DNA of 64,000 bases. Source: UBA11051 sp964390495. Lineage in GTDB: Bacteria; Armatimonadota; Zipacnadia; Zipacnadales; UBA11051. Each line of letters begins with the position of its first letter. Positions within the stretch are counted from its first letter, which is position 1. Both the position numbers and the translations under genes were made by a program. The DNA is taken from contig CAYMIN010000015.1 of the NCBI GenBank assembly GCA_964390495.1, positions 32,228 through 96,227 on the forward strand, given 5' to 3'. Under the pieces are notes generated by a model. The model ran no database searches, was not told the DNA's origin, and worked only from the letters and a program-made list of their open reading frames with translations. This document shows positions 17,238 through 26,335 of this stretch, in pieces.

Positions 17238-19556
17238 TCACAGCTTGGCGCTCCACAGACGCGACCCTATTGCGAAATAGACGCGCCCGCCGACAACCGC
17301 GATCCCGGCAGTAGGCGGGGCCGGCGTATCGGCGATCTTCTCGACCTCGAAGCTGCCCGGGGTGATCCTTACTAGCGCCTGTGAGAGGATCACGTAGATA
17401 TTCCCATCGGGGCCGCGGGCCATGCCGTTGACCGGGGTGCCGCCATATTCTGCCAGGCTCTGGGTATGCACAACCTCTTTTTTCTGCGGGTCAAAGACGA
17501 AGAAACCGGAGGCGTCCGCTATGCAGTACACCAAGCCGTCAGGACCGGTGCACATCAGGCGGATTCCACTAGCCCCGGCCACCGGCACCATCTGGAAGCC
17601 GATCTTCTTCGTCTCCCAGTCCAGGATGAAGAGGACAGCTTCCTTGGCCGCCGCCGTGGTGCCGTGGCCGCCGGATATCGAGCTACCACAGACGATGTCG
17701 CCATTGTCCAGCGGTGCCATGGACATGACGCAGTGGTTCTCGATCAGGTCTTTGTGGGTCAGGAGCATCTTTTCATCGGTCTCGAGATTGTAGATGCCGA
17801 TGCCGCCGCCCAGGTAGCCGTAGCCGGGCGGGCCGGAGATCATGACATGTTTGCCATCGGCATGGGCGGCTGCGCCCCAGGGCACATTGATGTCAGGGGC
17901 GAATGCGGCGACCAGTCGCGGATTAGGCGGCTCGGCTGCAGCGATCACCTCGTCCGGCGGCTCTTTGGTAAGACTAATGGCGGTGATACCGATCCAGGGA
18001 TTGCCGGCCTCGGCTGCTATGGTCTTGACACTAAGTCGGTGCTCGCCCGCCTTAAGCTCCAGAGGGCCGAAGGTCTGGAAGGGCCCCGGCTGTGCCGCCT
18101 GGGCATAGCCCACATAGGGCTCCCTGAGATCTTTGCCGTCAAATGAGAACTGCACGGTACAATAACCGGGCGACTGGTAGGGCGCGATGACCAGGTAGTA
18201 CTGCCCGTCCTCGGCAGCCTCCAGCGGGAAGTGAATCTGGCCGCCGTACTCATCGGCGCGGAATAGCACCAGATCGTGGCTCTCGATGTAATCAATCTTC
18301 CCCTCTTCGCTTTGCGCCAGCCTCGTCAGTTCCGCAGCGATGATCCCATCGCGGAGTTTGGCAGCAACCGAAGCCATATTCCAAGGCTTAATGGTATCAA
18401 ATACGTACAGCCTGCCACCTCCGTAGTGGCCGCCGATGATGTACTCGCCCTGCACCGCAAAGCCCTTTCGGGCAATCGCGCCTTCTTCATACTTCAGGAC
18501 CCCAGTCTCCGGATCATACACCACTCCGCGTGAGGGGTGCGCGGAGTTGCCATAGACCTTGCCGTCCGGGCCGGCAGTCAGCACGCGCAGGTAAGTGCCT
18601 TCTGATTCGTAGTCGAACTCGATACGCTTGGTCTTCCCGGTCTTGGGGTCTTGGACCTCAAGCCACTTCTGAATCATGCTGTAATCTGTGAGTTTGCGGC
18701 CGTCAGGAAAGCTGCCCCCCTTGGCTCCCCAGCCGATGGCATATATCGGGGCATTGGGGGCGCAGTCCTCCTTATTTATCTCTTCTGCCTTACCCGCCGA
18801 CATCCGGTACCATTGCTCGCCTGCTTTGAGGTTCGCCCGTCCGTAAACCTTACCGTCAATGCCGCGGTGGAGTGTAGCAGTACCCACTTGACGGCTGTCT
18901 TCGGGGACTATCTGGACTTTCTCGCCGGTGGCGGGGTCATAGGTGACGATATTGCATAGCTGGGTCCCGATGCCGCCATAGACCCATCCGGCATCATCCA
19001 CCGCGACATAGGACAGGTACTTCTGCTTGGGGTCCATGCGCCCGTGGTCCTTCATTTCTCGGGTTTCGGGATTGAATGAGACCAGACCGGCGGTGTAGGC
19101 GTTGCCGGCCCAGACCGTCCCGTCCGGGCCTTGAGTCACGTACAGGTAGCAGCTTGCATCCGGCGAAGGTCGGCCCTGGAAGGTCCACTCCCGCAAGGTC
19201 GGGTCGAACTCCAACAGCACGCCGTCCTGGGTGGTATAGAACTTCCCGTTAGTGTGCATCAACGAGCCGTAAGGGGCCGAGTTACCTACACCTTCCGGGC
19301 AGTAGATCTGCTGGGTCTCACCGGTGTCAATATCGGTAACCAGAATCCAGCCGCGCGGGCTCAAATCCAGGCTACAGGCGATCACCAGGTTGTTGCCATT
19401 GGCGTCTTGGGTAACCACCACGCCACGGCGCTCGGCCAGCGGCACGGCCACCCCGTGGTCAATCAGCTTGGCATCTTCCTGCGGGCCCTGGGCAATGGCG
19501 CACAGTGTCATCACGCCCAGCGCGCAGATGAGTACGTAGGTCATAGCACACCTCAT
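17238..19556 (-). CDS. Secreted two-part beta-propeller protein, paralogue 2
   Basis: 772 residues from ATG 19556, chosen for AGAGGAG 9 bases upstream; an ATG at 19544 is an alternative. The signal peptide is MTYVLICALGVMTLCAIAQG. Domain order is as in paralogue 1: propeller blades (GKFYTTQDG, GPDGTVWAG, GIDGKVYGR), central sandwich (DGQYYLVIAPYQSPGYCTV, PLELKAGEHRLSV), then the closing propeller part (HADGKHVMISGPPGYG, GPDGNIYVILSQ). It ends LWSAKL, like paralogue 1 (LWSMKL), so these two form a subgroup distinct from paralogues 3-5, which end in WTYEVPGL, WSYQLAGL or WSYQVPEF. Confidence 0.75.
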   Translation of the reverse strand: MRCAMTYVLICALGVMTLCAIAQGPQEDAKLIDHGVAVPLAERRGVVVTQDANGNNLVIACSLDLSPRGWILVTDIDTGETQQIYCPEGVGNSAPYGSLMHTNGKFYTTQDGVLLEFDPTLREWTFQGRPSPDASCYLYVTQGPDGTVWAGNAYTAGLVSFNPETREMKDHGRMDPKQKYLSYVAVDDAGWVYGGIGTQLCNIVTYDPATGEKVQIVPEDSRQVGTATLHRGIDGKVYGRANLKAGEQWYRMSAGKAEEINKEDCAPNAPIYAIGWGAKGGSFPDGRKLTDYSMIQKWLEVQDPKTGKTKRIEFDYESEGTYLRVLTAGPDGKVYGNSAHPSRGVVYDPETGVLKYEEGAIARKGFAVQGEYIIGGHYGGGRLYVFDTIKPWNMASVAAKLRDGIIAAELTRLAQSEEGKIDYIESHDLVLFRADEYGGQIHFPLEAAEDGQYYLVIAPYQSPGYCTVQFSFDGKDLREPYVGYAQAAQPGPFQTFGPLELKAGEHRLSVKTIAAEAGNPWIGITAISLTKEPPDEVIAAAEPPNPRLVAAFAPDINVPWGAAAHADGKHVMISGPPGYGYLGGGIGIYNLETDEKMLLTHKDLIENHCVMSMAPLDNGDIVCGSSISGGHGTTAAAKEAVLFILDWETKKIGFQMVPVAGASGIRLMCTGPDGLVYCIADASGFFVFDPQKKEVVHTQSLAEYGGTPVNGMARGPDGNIYVILSQALVRITPGSFEVEKIADTPAPPTAGIAVVGGRVYFAIGSRLWSAKL

Positions 19557-19627
19557 TCTGGCTGCTCCTCTCGGTAGCACTCGCATCTTGCTGAGTTACG
19601 TAGGTCGAACCTGCCGCCCGGCACGTT

Positions 19628-21955
19628 CTACAGGCCTGGCACCTCATACGTCCAGACGTGTGAGCCGCCGGCAAAGCACAACAGCCCATTGACCAGTGCG
19701 CCGCCGGCGGTTATCCCCACGGGCGTGTCGGCGAGCTTCTCGTGCTCGAAGCTGCCGGGCGTGATCCTGAGTATGGCACCTGACAGCATCGCGTAGAGCT
19801 TGCCGTCCGGGCCGATTTGCAGCGCATGACGGGGCACACCACCGTACTCCCTGAAGCTCTCACTATGCACGAGCTCTCTGGTATTCGGGTCAAAGACGAA
19901 AAAGGTCGAGTTGCCTGACAGGCCGTAAACCAGACCGTCAGCGGCCACCTGGATGCTGATGATGTTGCCATCGCCGGGTACGGGAACGGTCTTGAAGACC
20001 ACGTGCTTGGTCGCCCAGTCCACGATATACAGCACCGCTTCGGTCTCAGTGCTGTGTCCGCCTCCCGAACCGGAGATGGAAGTGCCGCCGATCAGATCGC
20101 CATCGGGCAGGACCTTCAGCGTAATGCAGTTCTGACCCGGAACCAAGTCCTGCTCAGCGGTCAGGAGTGTGTCCTCGCCGGTCTCAAGATTGACGATGCC
20201 GATGCCACCGCCGCAGAGGCCGTAGCCCGGGAAGCCCGCCATCAGGACGTGTTTGCCATCCGGATAAGCCAGTGCGGTTCGCGGGCGGCAGATGTCGCGA
20301 TGCCACTGAGCCAAAGGCAGGGGGTTGGCGTCACTCGGGAGTATGAGCTGGTCGTGCTTCTCCCTGGACAGCTCGGCAGTGACCATTGCGCACCAGGGCT
20401 GCTTGCCGTCGGTTTTGAGGGTGCGCATGGAGAAGCGATGGACACCGGCCTTGAGGTCGAAGGGGCCGTGAGTCTGCATCTCACCGGGCATGACGACCTT
20501 GCCGCTAGCGTCGAACGGTTCGCCCAACTCCTTGCCGTCGAAGAGCAACTGGACGCGGCAGTAGTCTTCGGCAAGTAGAGGGACGAACTGGAGGTAGTAT
20601 TCTCCGTCTGCGGGTGCCGTGAGTCTGAAGGTGCCCTCGGCGCCGAACTTGTCGCCGCAGAGAAAAGCCACGTCATTAGAAGTCAGATAAGTGAAGTGAC
20701 CGTCCTTGCACTCGGTGACCTGCATCAACTCACTGGCGGTCAGGCCGAGCACATGACGCTTGCCGGCGGGATTCCAGGGCTTGCTGGGGTCGTATTTCCA
20801 GATCCTGCCGCCGGAGTATTCAGCGCCTATCACTGCCTCGCCCTGGCAGGTAATCGCGCAGAAGTTGCCGCCGCCTACTAGCGGTATAGGCCCCATGTCC
20901 TGGAGGGTGCGGGTGTTGGTATCAAGGCGCAAAAAGTGCATGGGATGACACGTCGAGCCGTACACGATGCCGTCAGGGCCCTCGCCCAGGCTGGTGATCA
21001 GCAAGCCCTCGGTCTCGTAATCGAACTCGATGCGCCTGATCTCATTGGTTTGCGGATCGCTGACGTCGAGGTATCTCTCCAGCATGTGGTAGCGGATGCG
21101 GCGTCCGTCAGGCAAGGTGGCGGTGGTCTGGCCGTAGTAGATGGAGCCTGAGGGGGCTTTCTGGGCCATGTCGGCTTTGTCTATGCTCTCCGCCTTGCCG
21201 CCGGACATGCGGTAGCAATGGGGGCCGTCGGTCAGGGTCGCAGTGCCATACACCTTGCCATCCACAGCGCGATAGACGGAGGCGGTGCTGAGCGTGCGCT
21301 TGTCCTCGGGCACCATCTGGAGCTTTTCTGCGGTGGTGGGGTTGTAAGCGACGATGTTGCAGCGTGAGGTGCCGATGCCAGCGTAGATCCAGCCTTCATC
21401 GTCGTGGCCGAGTGAGCGGATGTACTTCTCAACCGGGTCGAGACGGCCGTGGTCCTTGGTGGTCTTGGTTTTCGGGTCGTAGGAGATGAGGCCGGCGGTA
21501 TAGACATTGCCGGCCCATATGATACCCTCGGGGTCCTCGATCATCCACATGTAGGCACTGCCTTCAGGCGAGGGCCGGTTGTGGAAGGTGAATTCGCGCT
21601 TGGTGGGATCGAACTCCAGGAAGTCGCCGCCGTTGGCGGTGTAGAACATGCCGGTGCTGGCCAGCAGCGAGCCATACGGCCAGGCGTGCTTCATGTCCTC
21701 GGGATGGTGGATCTGCTGGGTTTCGCCGCTATCAACATCGGTGACGAGTATCCAGCCGATAGGGCTGAGGTCCTGGCAGTTGGCGATGACGAGATTGTGG
21801 CCGTTGGCATCGCGGGTGGCAACAACGCCGCCGCTCTCAGCAACCGGCGCGCCCACGCCGTAATCAGTGAAGCCGGCAGCCGTGTTGTCCTGGGCTAGGC
21901 CTCCGGTCGTGCCAAGCAGCAGCATAGCGGCTGAAATGAGGAGCGCTTTGTGCAT
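19628..21955 (-). CDS. Secreted two-part beta-propeller protein, paralogue 3
   Basis: 775 residues from ATG 21955 (AAAGGG upstream); the frame runs on to 22060 but overlaps the next gene. The signal peptide is MHKALLISAAMLLLGTTGG. The first propeller has DGIVYGSTCHPMHF, the central sandwich is DGEYYLQFVPLLAEDYCRV with PFDLKAGVHRFSM, and the closing propeller contains YPDGKHVLMAGFPGYG and GPDGKLYAMLSG. The 134 bases at 19833-19966 are identical to 22214-22347 in paralogue 4, including silent sites, which suggests recent gene conversion. Confidence 0.75.
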   Translation of the reverse strand: MHKALLISAAMLLLGTTGGLAQDNTAAGFTDYGVGAPVAESGGVVATRDANGHNLVIANCQDLSPIGWILVTDVDSGETQQIHHPEDMKHAWPYGSLLASTGMFYTANGGDFLEFDPTKREFTFHNRPSPEGSAYMWMIEDPEGIIWAGNVYTAGLISYDPKTKTTKDHGRLDPVEKYIRSLGHDDEGWIYAGIGTSRCNIVAYNPTTAEKLQMVPEDKRTLSTASVYRAVDGKVYGTATLTDGPHCYRMSGGKAESIDKADMAQKAPSGSIYYGQTTATLPDGRRIRYHMLERYLDVSDPQTNEIRRIEFDYETEGLLITSLGEGPDGIVYGSTCHPMHFLRLDTNTRTLQDMGPIPLVGGGNFCAITCQGEAVIGAEYSGGRIWKYDPSKPWNPAGKRHVLGLTASELMQVTECKDGHFTYLTSNDVAFLCGDKFGAEGTFRLTAPADGEYYLQFVPLLAEDYCRVQLLFDGKELGEPFDASGKVVMPGEMQTHGPFDLKAGVHRFSMRTLKTDGKQPWCAMVTAELSREKHDQLILPSDANPLPLAQWHRDICRPRTALAYPDGKHVLMAGFPGYGLCGGGIGIVNLETGEDTLLTAEQDLVPGQNCITLKVLPDGDLIGGTSISGSGGGHSTETEAVLYIVDWATKHVVFKTVPVPGDGNIISIQVAADGLVYGLSGNSTFFVFDPNTRELVHSESFREYGGVPRHALQIGPDGKLYAMLSGAILRITPGSFEHEKLADTPVGITAGGALVNGLLCFAGGSHVWTYEVPGL

Positions 21956-22008
21956 TGTCTTGGTGCCCTTTCTGTTGCGGTCGAGTGCATGAGGTATGCT
22001 TCTGCACA

Positions 22009-23919
22009 TCATAGGCCCGCAAGCTGGTAGCTCCACACGTGTGAGCCGCTGGCGAAGCACAACAACCCATTGACCAGCGCACCGCCGGCGGTGATTCCCA
22101 TCGGCGCGTCCGCGAGCTTCTCATGCGCGAAGGTCCCTGGAATTATCTTCACTATCGCTTTCGACATCATGGCGTACAGCTTCCCGTCCGCCCCGACTTG
22201 CAGCGCATGACGCGGCACACCACCGTACTCCCTGAAGCTCTCACTATGCACGAGCTCTCTGGTATTCGGGTCAAAGACGAAAAAGGTCGAGTTGCCTGAC
22301 AGGCCGTAAACCAGACCGTCAGCGGCCACCTGGATGCTGATGATGTTATCATCGCCCGGCACCGGCACCATGTGGAAGGCCATCTGCTTGGTCTGCCAAT
22401 CCAGGAGAAACAGCTCCGCCTCGGTGGCCGTGGTGTGTCCGCCGCCGGGCGCGCCGATGGTAGTGCCGCCCACGAGGTCGCCGTTCGGCAGTGCCTTCAG
22501 GGTGATGCAGCTATGGCCGGGGAGCAGGTCGTTGTCGGCGGTCAGCAGCGTCTGTTCGCCGGTCTCCAGGTCATAGATCCCCAGTCCGCCGCCGCACAGG
22601 CCTACCGCTGCGTATCCTCCCATGACAACGTGATTGCCGTCAGGATGCGCCAGGATGGTACGGGGGCGGTAGATGTCCCGCTCCCACTGTGCCAGTACGC
22701 GCGGGTTGGCTGTATCCGCCGACGCTCCCGGGGCCTCGTCGCGTTTCTGAGGGTTCCAGGGGGCGGTAATATCGTATCCCCACAGGTACCCGCCGGCGTA
22801 TTGAGGGGCGACCACGAAATTGCCCTGGTGAGTGATGGCGCCGAAGTTGCCTCCCCCGATCCTGCGTATCGTACCCATGTCATGCAGTTCCTGGCTGTTG
22901 GTATCAAGCCCCAGCAGCCGGAACGGATGGCAGCTTGAGGCATAGACCATACCGTTAGGCCCCTCACCCAGGCTGGTCAACAAAGCGCCTCCGCTCTGGT
23001 AGTCGAACTCAATCCGGCGGACGTCGCCGCTGTCGGGGTCTGTCACATCCAACCAGCGCTCCGGCATGTTGTAGGTTATGCGCCTACCGTCGGGAAACCG
23101 GCCCCGTTTCAGCGTCCAGTCAATCGTGCCCACATCGAGCCTGGGCGCCGCCTCCGAGGCCTCGATAGGGGTCGCGGTGCCCTCATAGAACCGATACCAC
23201 CGGGACTTGTTGTTGAGGCAGAACCCGTACACCTTGCCATCCGTCCCCGGGTGGACGTGGCCGTGCCCGTGGCCGCGGTCTTCCTCAGGTATCAGTTGGC
23301 GTCTCTCGCCGGTTTGTGCGTTGTAGGCCACGACATTGGACCTGCCATGGCCGATACCCGCATACACCCAGCCGGCGTCATCAGCCGCCACGCACGCCAC
23401 GTACTGCTCATCAGGGTCCGTTATCCCGCAGTCTTTCAGCTCGCGGGTCACCGGGTCAAACGAGATTACGTGCGTCCTCGGGTAGGCTCCCGCGTAGATG
23501 GTCCCGTCCGGTGCCTGCGTCATTGACATATAGCAGCCCACGTCCTCCGCCGCGATTCCGTGAAAGGTCCACTGCTCAATCGCGGGGTCGAACTCCAGGA
23601 ACACCTTCCCCTGTGAGGTATAGAACTTGCCGTTGCGGGACATCAGCGAGTCATAGGCAGGGGAGTTGCGAACCTCACGTGGGCAGAAGTGCTGCTTGGT
23701 CTCGCCGGTGTCAATGTCGGTGACCAGCACATAGCTGATCGGGCTCTGGTCCAAGGCATTAGCGATTACCAGGCATCTGGCATCGGCCGTCTGGGTGGTG
23801 ACCACGCCTCGGGATTCAGCTACCTTCGCTCCGACGCCGTAGTCCACAAAGCCCTGCTGCGCCACTACCGTCAGGGCGCTGAGGGCAATCATCGCTACTG
23901 CTGTCAGGAAATCGCTCAA
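22009..23919 (-). CDS. Secreted beta-propeller protein, paralogue 4, lacking the central sandwich domain
   Basis: 636 residues from TTG 23919, which has GAGGTG upstream; a TTG at 23934 is the alternative. The signal peptide is FLTAVAMIALSALTVVAQ. The first propeller ends at GGYLWGYDITAPWNPQKRD, and after a linker of about 15 residues the protein resumes at NPRVLAQWERDIYRPRTIL. In the other four paralogues these two points are separated by a beta-sandwich of about 140 residues. The joint is clean and in frame. This copy may have lost ligand binding or be the ancestral form (inference). It sits 24 bases after paralogue 5. Confidence 0.72.
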   Translation of the reverse strand: MSDFLTAVAMIALSALTVVAQQGFVDYGVGAKVAESRGVVTTQTADARCLVIANALDQSPISYVLVTDIDTGETKQHFCPREVRNSPAYDSLMSRNGKFYTSQGKVFLEFDPAIEQWTFHGIAAEDVGCYMSMTQAPDGTIYAGAYPRTHVISFDPVTRELKDCGITDPDEQYVACVAADDAGWVYAGIGHGRSNVVAYNAQTGERRQLIPEEDRGHGHGHVHPGTDGKVYGFCLNNKSRWYRFYEGTATPIEASEAAPRLDVGTIDWTLKRGRFPDGRRITYNMPERWLDVTDPDSGDVRRIEFDYQSGGALLTSLGEGPNGMVYASSCHPFRLLGLDTNSQELHDMGTIRRIGGGNFGAITHQGNFVVAPQYAGGYLWGYDITAPWNPQKRDEAPGASADTANPRVLAQWERDIYRPRTILAHPDGNHVVMGGYAAVGLCGGGLGIYDLETGEQTLLTADNDLLPGHSCITLKALPNGDLVGGTTIGAPGGGHTTATEAELFLLDWQTKQMAFHMVPVPGDDNIISIQVAADGLVYGLSGNSTFFVFDPNTRELVHSESFREYGGVPRHALQVGADGKLYAMMSKAIVKIIPGTFAHEKLADAPMGITAGGALVNGLLCFASGSHVWSYQLAGL

Positions 23920-23943
23920 TTCAACACACCTCAAGGTGAAGCT

Positions 23944-26247
23944 CTAGAACTCAGGTACCTGGTAGCTCCAGACATGCGACCCACTAGCGAAGACCAGCAG
24001 TCCGTTGGCCAGCGCGCCACCGGCACTTATGCTCACCGGCGTGTCGGCGAGCTTCTCGTGCTCGAAGCTGCCCGGAGTTATTCGCAGGATGGCGCCGGTC
24101 ATCATCGCGTAGAGCTTCCCGTCCGCCCCGACTTGCAGCGCATGACGCGGCACGCCACCGTACGCCTTGAAGCTCTCACTGTGGACAATCTCCCGCTTGT
24201 CGGGGTCGAAGACGAAGAAGGTACTGCTGCCCGACAGGCCATAGACCAGCCCGTCAGCCGCCACCTGGAGGCTGACGATGCTGCTGTCGCCGGCTACGGG
24301 CACCATGTGGAAGGCGATCTTCTTGGTGTCCCAGTCGAGGACGAACAGCTCACCCTCGGTGGCCGTGGTGTGTCCGCCGCCGGGTGCGCCGATGGTAGTG
24401 CCGCCCACCAGGTCGCCGTTCGGCAGTGCCTTCAGGGTGATGCAGCTATGGCCGGGGAGCAGGTCCTCGTCGGCAGTCAGCAGGGTGTCCTCGCCGGTCT
24501 CAAGGTTAACAATACCGATGCCGCCGCCGCACAGACCGTAACCGGCGTACCCGGCCATCATCACATGTTTGCCGTCAGGGTGCGCCAGGGCCGTGCGCGG
24601 GCGGCAGATGTCCCGGTGCCACTGCCCCAGCACGCGGGGATTCACCTGCTCCTCGACCAGCGCCTGCTCGCGCAACTCCTGCGTCAGGTCAACTGAACAT
24701 ATCGCGCACCAGGGCTCCTGACCTTCTGTCTCCAGCGCTCTTACCGACAAGCGGTGTTCGCCGGCCTGCAGGTCCAGCGGGCCGTACCTCTGCACGGGGC
24801 CTGCTTGGGTGTTCGGGTGGGTCGCCACATACGGCTCCCCGATTTCTTCGCCGTCGAACAGGAACTGCACGGTGCAATACCTGGCCGACTGGTACGGCTG
24901 GATGTAGAGGTAGTACTTGCCGTCTGCGGGGGCGTCGAGCTTGAAGGTGCCCTCCGCGCCGAACTTGTCGCCGCAAAGAAACGCGACCTCGTGTGAGCTC
25001 AGATAGCTCCAGTGGCCGTCCTTGCACTCACTGCCCTTCATCAGGTCCTGGGCGTCTATCCGCAGGCCCTCGCGCCTGGAGGTAGGATTCCACGGCAGAT
25101 TGACATCATAGGCCCACAAGCGCCCTGCCGAGTACTGTGCGCCGATTACAATATCGCCCTGGGCCGCGATGGCGCAGAAGTTGCCGCCGCCCACCTCCGG
25201 TATCGGTCCCATATCCCGCAGCGTCTTGGTGGCGGTGTCGAAGGCCAGGAAGTGCATGGGATGGCAGGTGGAGCCATAGACGATGCCCTCAGGCCCCTCG
25301 GCCATGCTGGTGATGCTTACGCCCTCGGTCTCGTAGTCGAACGCGATGCGCTTGGTCTCATCGGTCTCCGGATTATAGACTTCGAGCCATTTATCCGGCA
25401 GGTTATAGGCCCGGACGCTGCGGCCGTCAGGGAACGAACCCGTCTTCGCACCCCAGCCGATGTTACGCACATCCCGGCGCGGCGCTACATCTGCCTTCTC
25501 AATCGGTGTCGCCTGGCCCTCGAAGAGGCGGTAGTACTTGCCGTTGGCAATGCCGTAAGCGGCACCGTCATTAGTGGGCTCAACGTGCCCGGAGCCGGTG
25601 ACGCGGTCCTCTTCCGCAACAAGCTGCCGCTTCTCGCCGCTAGCCGGATTGTAGGCGATGATGTTGCACCTGGCCGTGCCGATGCCGCAATAGACCCAGC
25701 CGGCCTCGTCAACCGCCAGAGTGTTCAGGTACGCCTCCTCAGGGTCCATGCGGCCGTGGTCTTTCAGCTCCCTGGTTTGCGGGTTGAATGATATCAGACC
25801 GGTCTGATAGACCGACCCTGCCCACACCGTCCCATCCGGGCCCTCGGTGAAGCCGATGTAAGCGCTGCCAATCGGAGAGCCTTGGGCATGGAAGGTCCAT
25901 TGCCCCGCCGCCGGATCGAACTCCAGGAAGATACTGCCCTGCGTGGTGTAGAACTTGCCGTTACTGTGCATCAACGAGCCGTAGGGCGCGGATTGGCGCA
26001 CGTCTTCGGGGCAGAAGTACTGCTTGGTCTCGCCGGTGTCAATGTCGGTGACGAGTATGTAGCCTAGCGGGCCCTCGTCGAGAGCATTGGCGATCACCAG
26101 ACATCTGCCATCGGCTGTCTGGGTGGTGACCACACCTCGGGATTCGGCCACCTTCGCCCCGACGCCGTGATCAACGAAGCCGTCCTGGGCCATCGCCGCG
26201 CCCGCCATAAAAGCAAGAACCAGCGTCATACCAGCGAAGATACGCAA
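23944..26247 (-). CDS. Secreted two-part beta-propeller protein, paralogue 5
   Basis: 767 residues from TTG 26247, preceded by AAGGAGGGG at ideal spacing; the longer frame to 26448 overlaps the neighbouring gene and is rejected. The signal peptide is FAGMTLVLAFMAGAAMAQ. It has the full domain set, including the sandwich (DGKYYLYIQPYQSARYCTV, PLDLQAGEHRLSVRALE). It is the first gene of the block in transcription order. Nearly identical stretches are shared with paralogue 4 (for example around 24355-24480 versus 22425-22530), consistent with recent duplication or conversion. Confidence 0.75.
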   Translation of the reverse strand: MRIFAGMTLVLAFMAGAAMAQDGFVDHGVGAKVAESRGVVTTQTADGRCLVIANALDEGPLGYILVTDIDTGETKQYFCPEDVRQSAPYGSLMHSNGKFYTTQGSIFLEFDPAAGQWTFHAQGSPIGSAYIGFTEGPDGTVWAGSVYQTGLISFNPQTRELKDHGRMDPEEAYLNTLAVDEAGWVYCGIGTARCNIIAYNPASGEKRQLVAEEDRVTGSGHVEPTNDGAAYGIANGKYYRLFEGQATPIEKADVAPRRDVRNIGWGAKTGSFPDGRSVRAYNLPDKWLEVYNPETDETKRIAFDYETEGVSITSMAEGPEGIVYGSTCHPMHFLAFDTATKTLRDMGPIPEVGGGNFCAIAAQGDIVIGAQYSAGRLWAYDVNLPWNPTSRREGLRIDAQDLMKGSECKDGHWSYLSSHEVAFLCGDKFGAEGTFKLDAPADGKYYLYIQPYQSARYCTVQFLFDGEEIGEPYVATHPNTQAGPVQRYGPLDLQAGEHRLSVRALETEGQEPWCAICSVDLTQELREQALVEEQVNPRVLGQWHRDICRPRTALAHPDGKHVMMAGYAGYGLCGGGIGIVNLETGEDTLLTADEDLLPGHSCITLKALPNGDLVGGTTIGAPGGGHTTATEGELFVLDWDTKKIAFHMVPVAGDSSIVSLQVAADGLVYGLSGSSTFFVFDPDKREIVHSESFKAYGGVPRHALQVGADGKLYAMMTGAILRITPGSFEHEKLADTPVSISAGGALANGLLVFASGSHVWSYQVPEF

Positions 26248-26335
26248 AGTAACCCCTCCTTGTGAGATCAGAGTCCTCTTCTCATTCGGACGGGCTACTT
26301 TTCCCCGTTGTTCTATCTGTGACCTGCCGGCGTGC

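Noticed and set aside
12236..26247. Idea that the repeated blade motifs form a CRISPR or other short tandem DNA repeat
   Set aside because: The repeats are protein-level beta-propeller blades of varying DNA sequence; there are no regularly spaced identical repeats.
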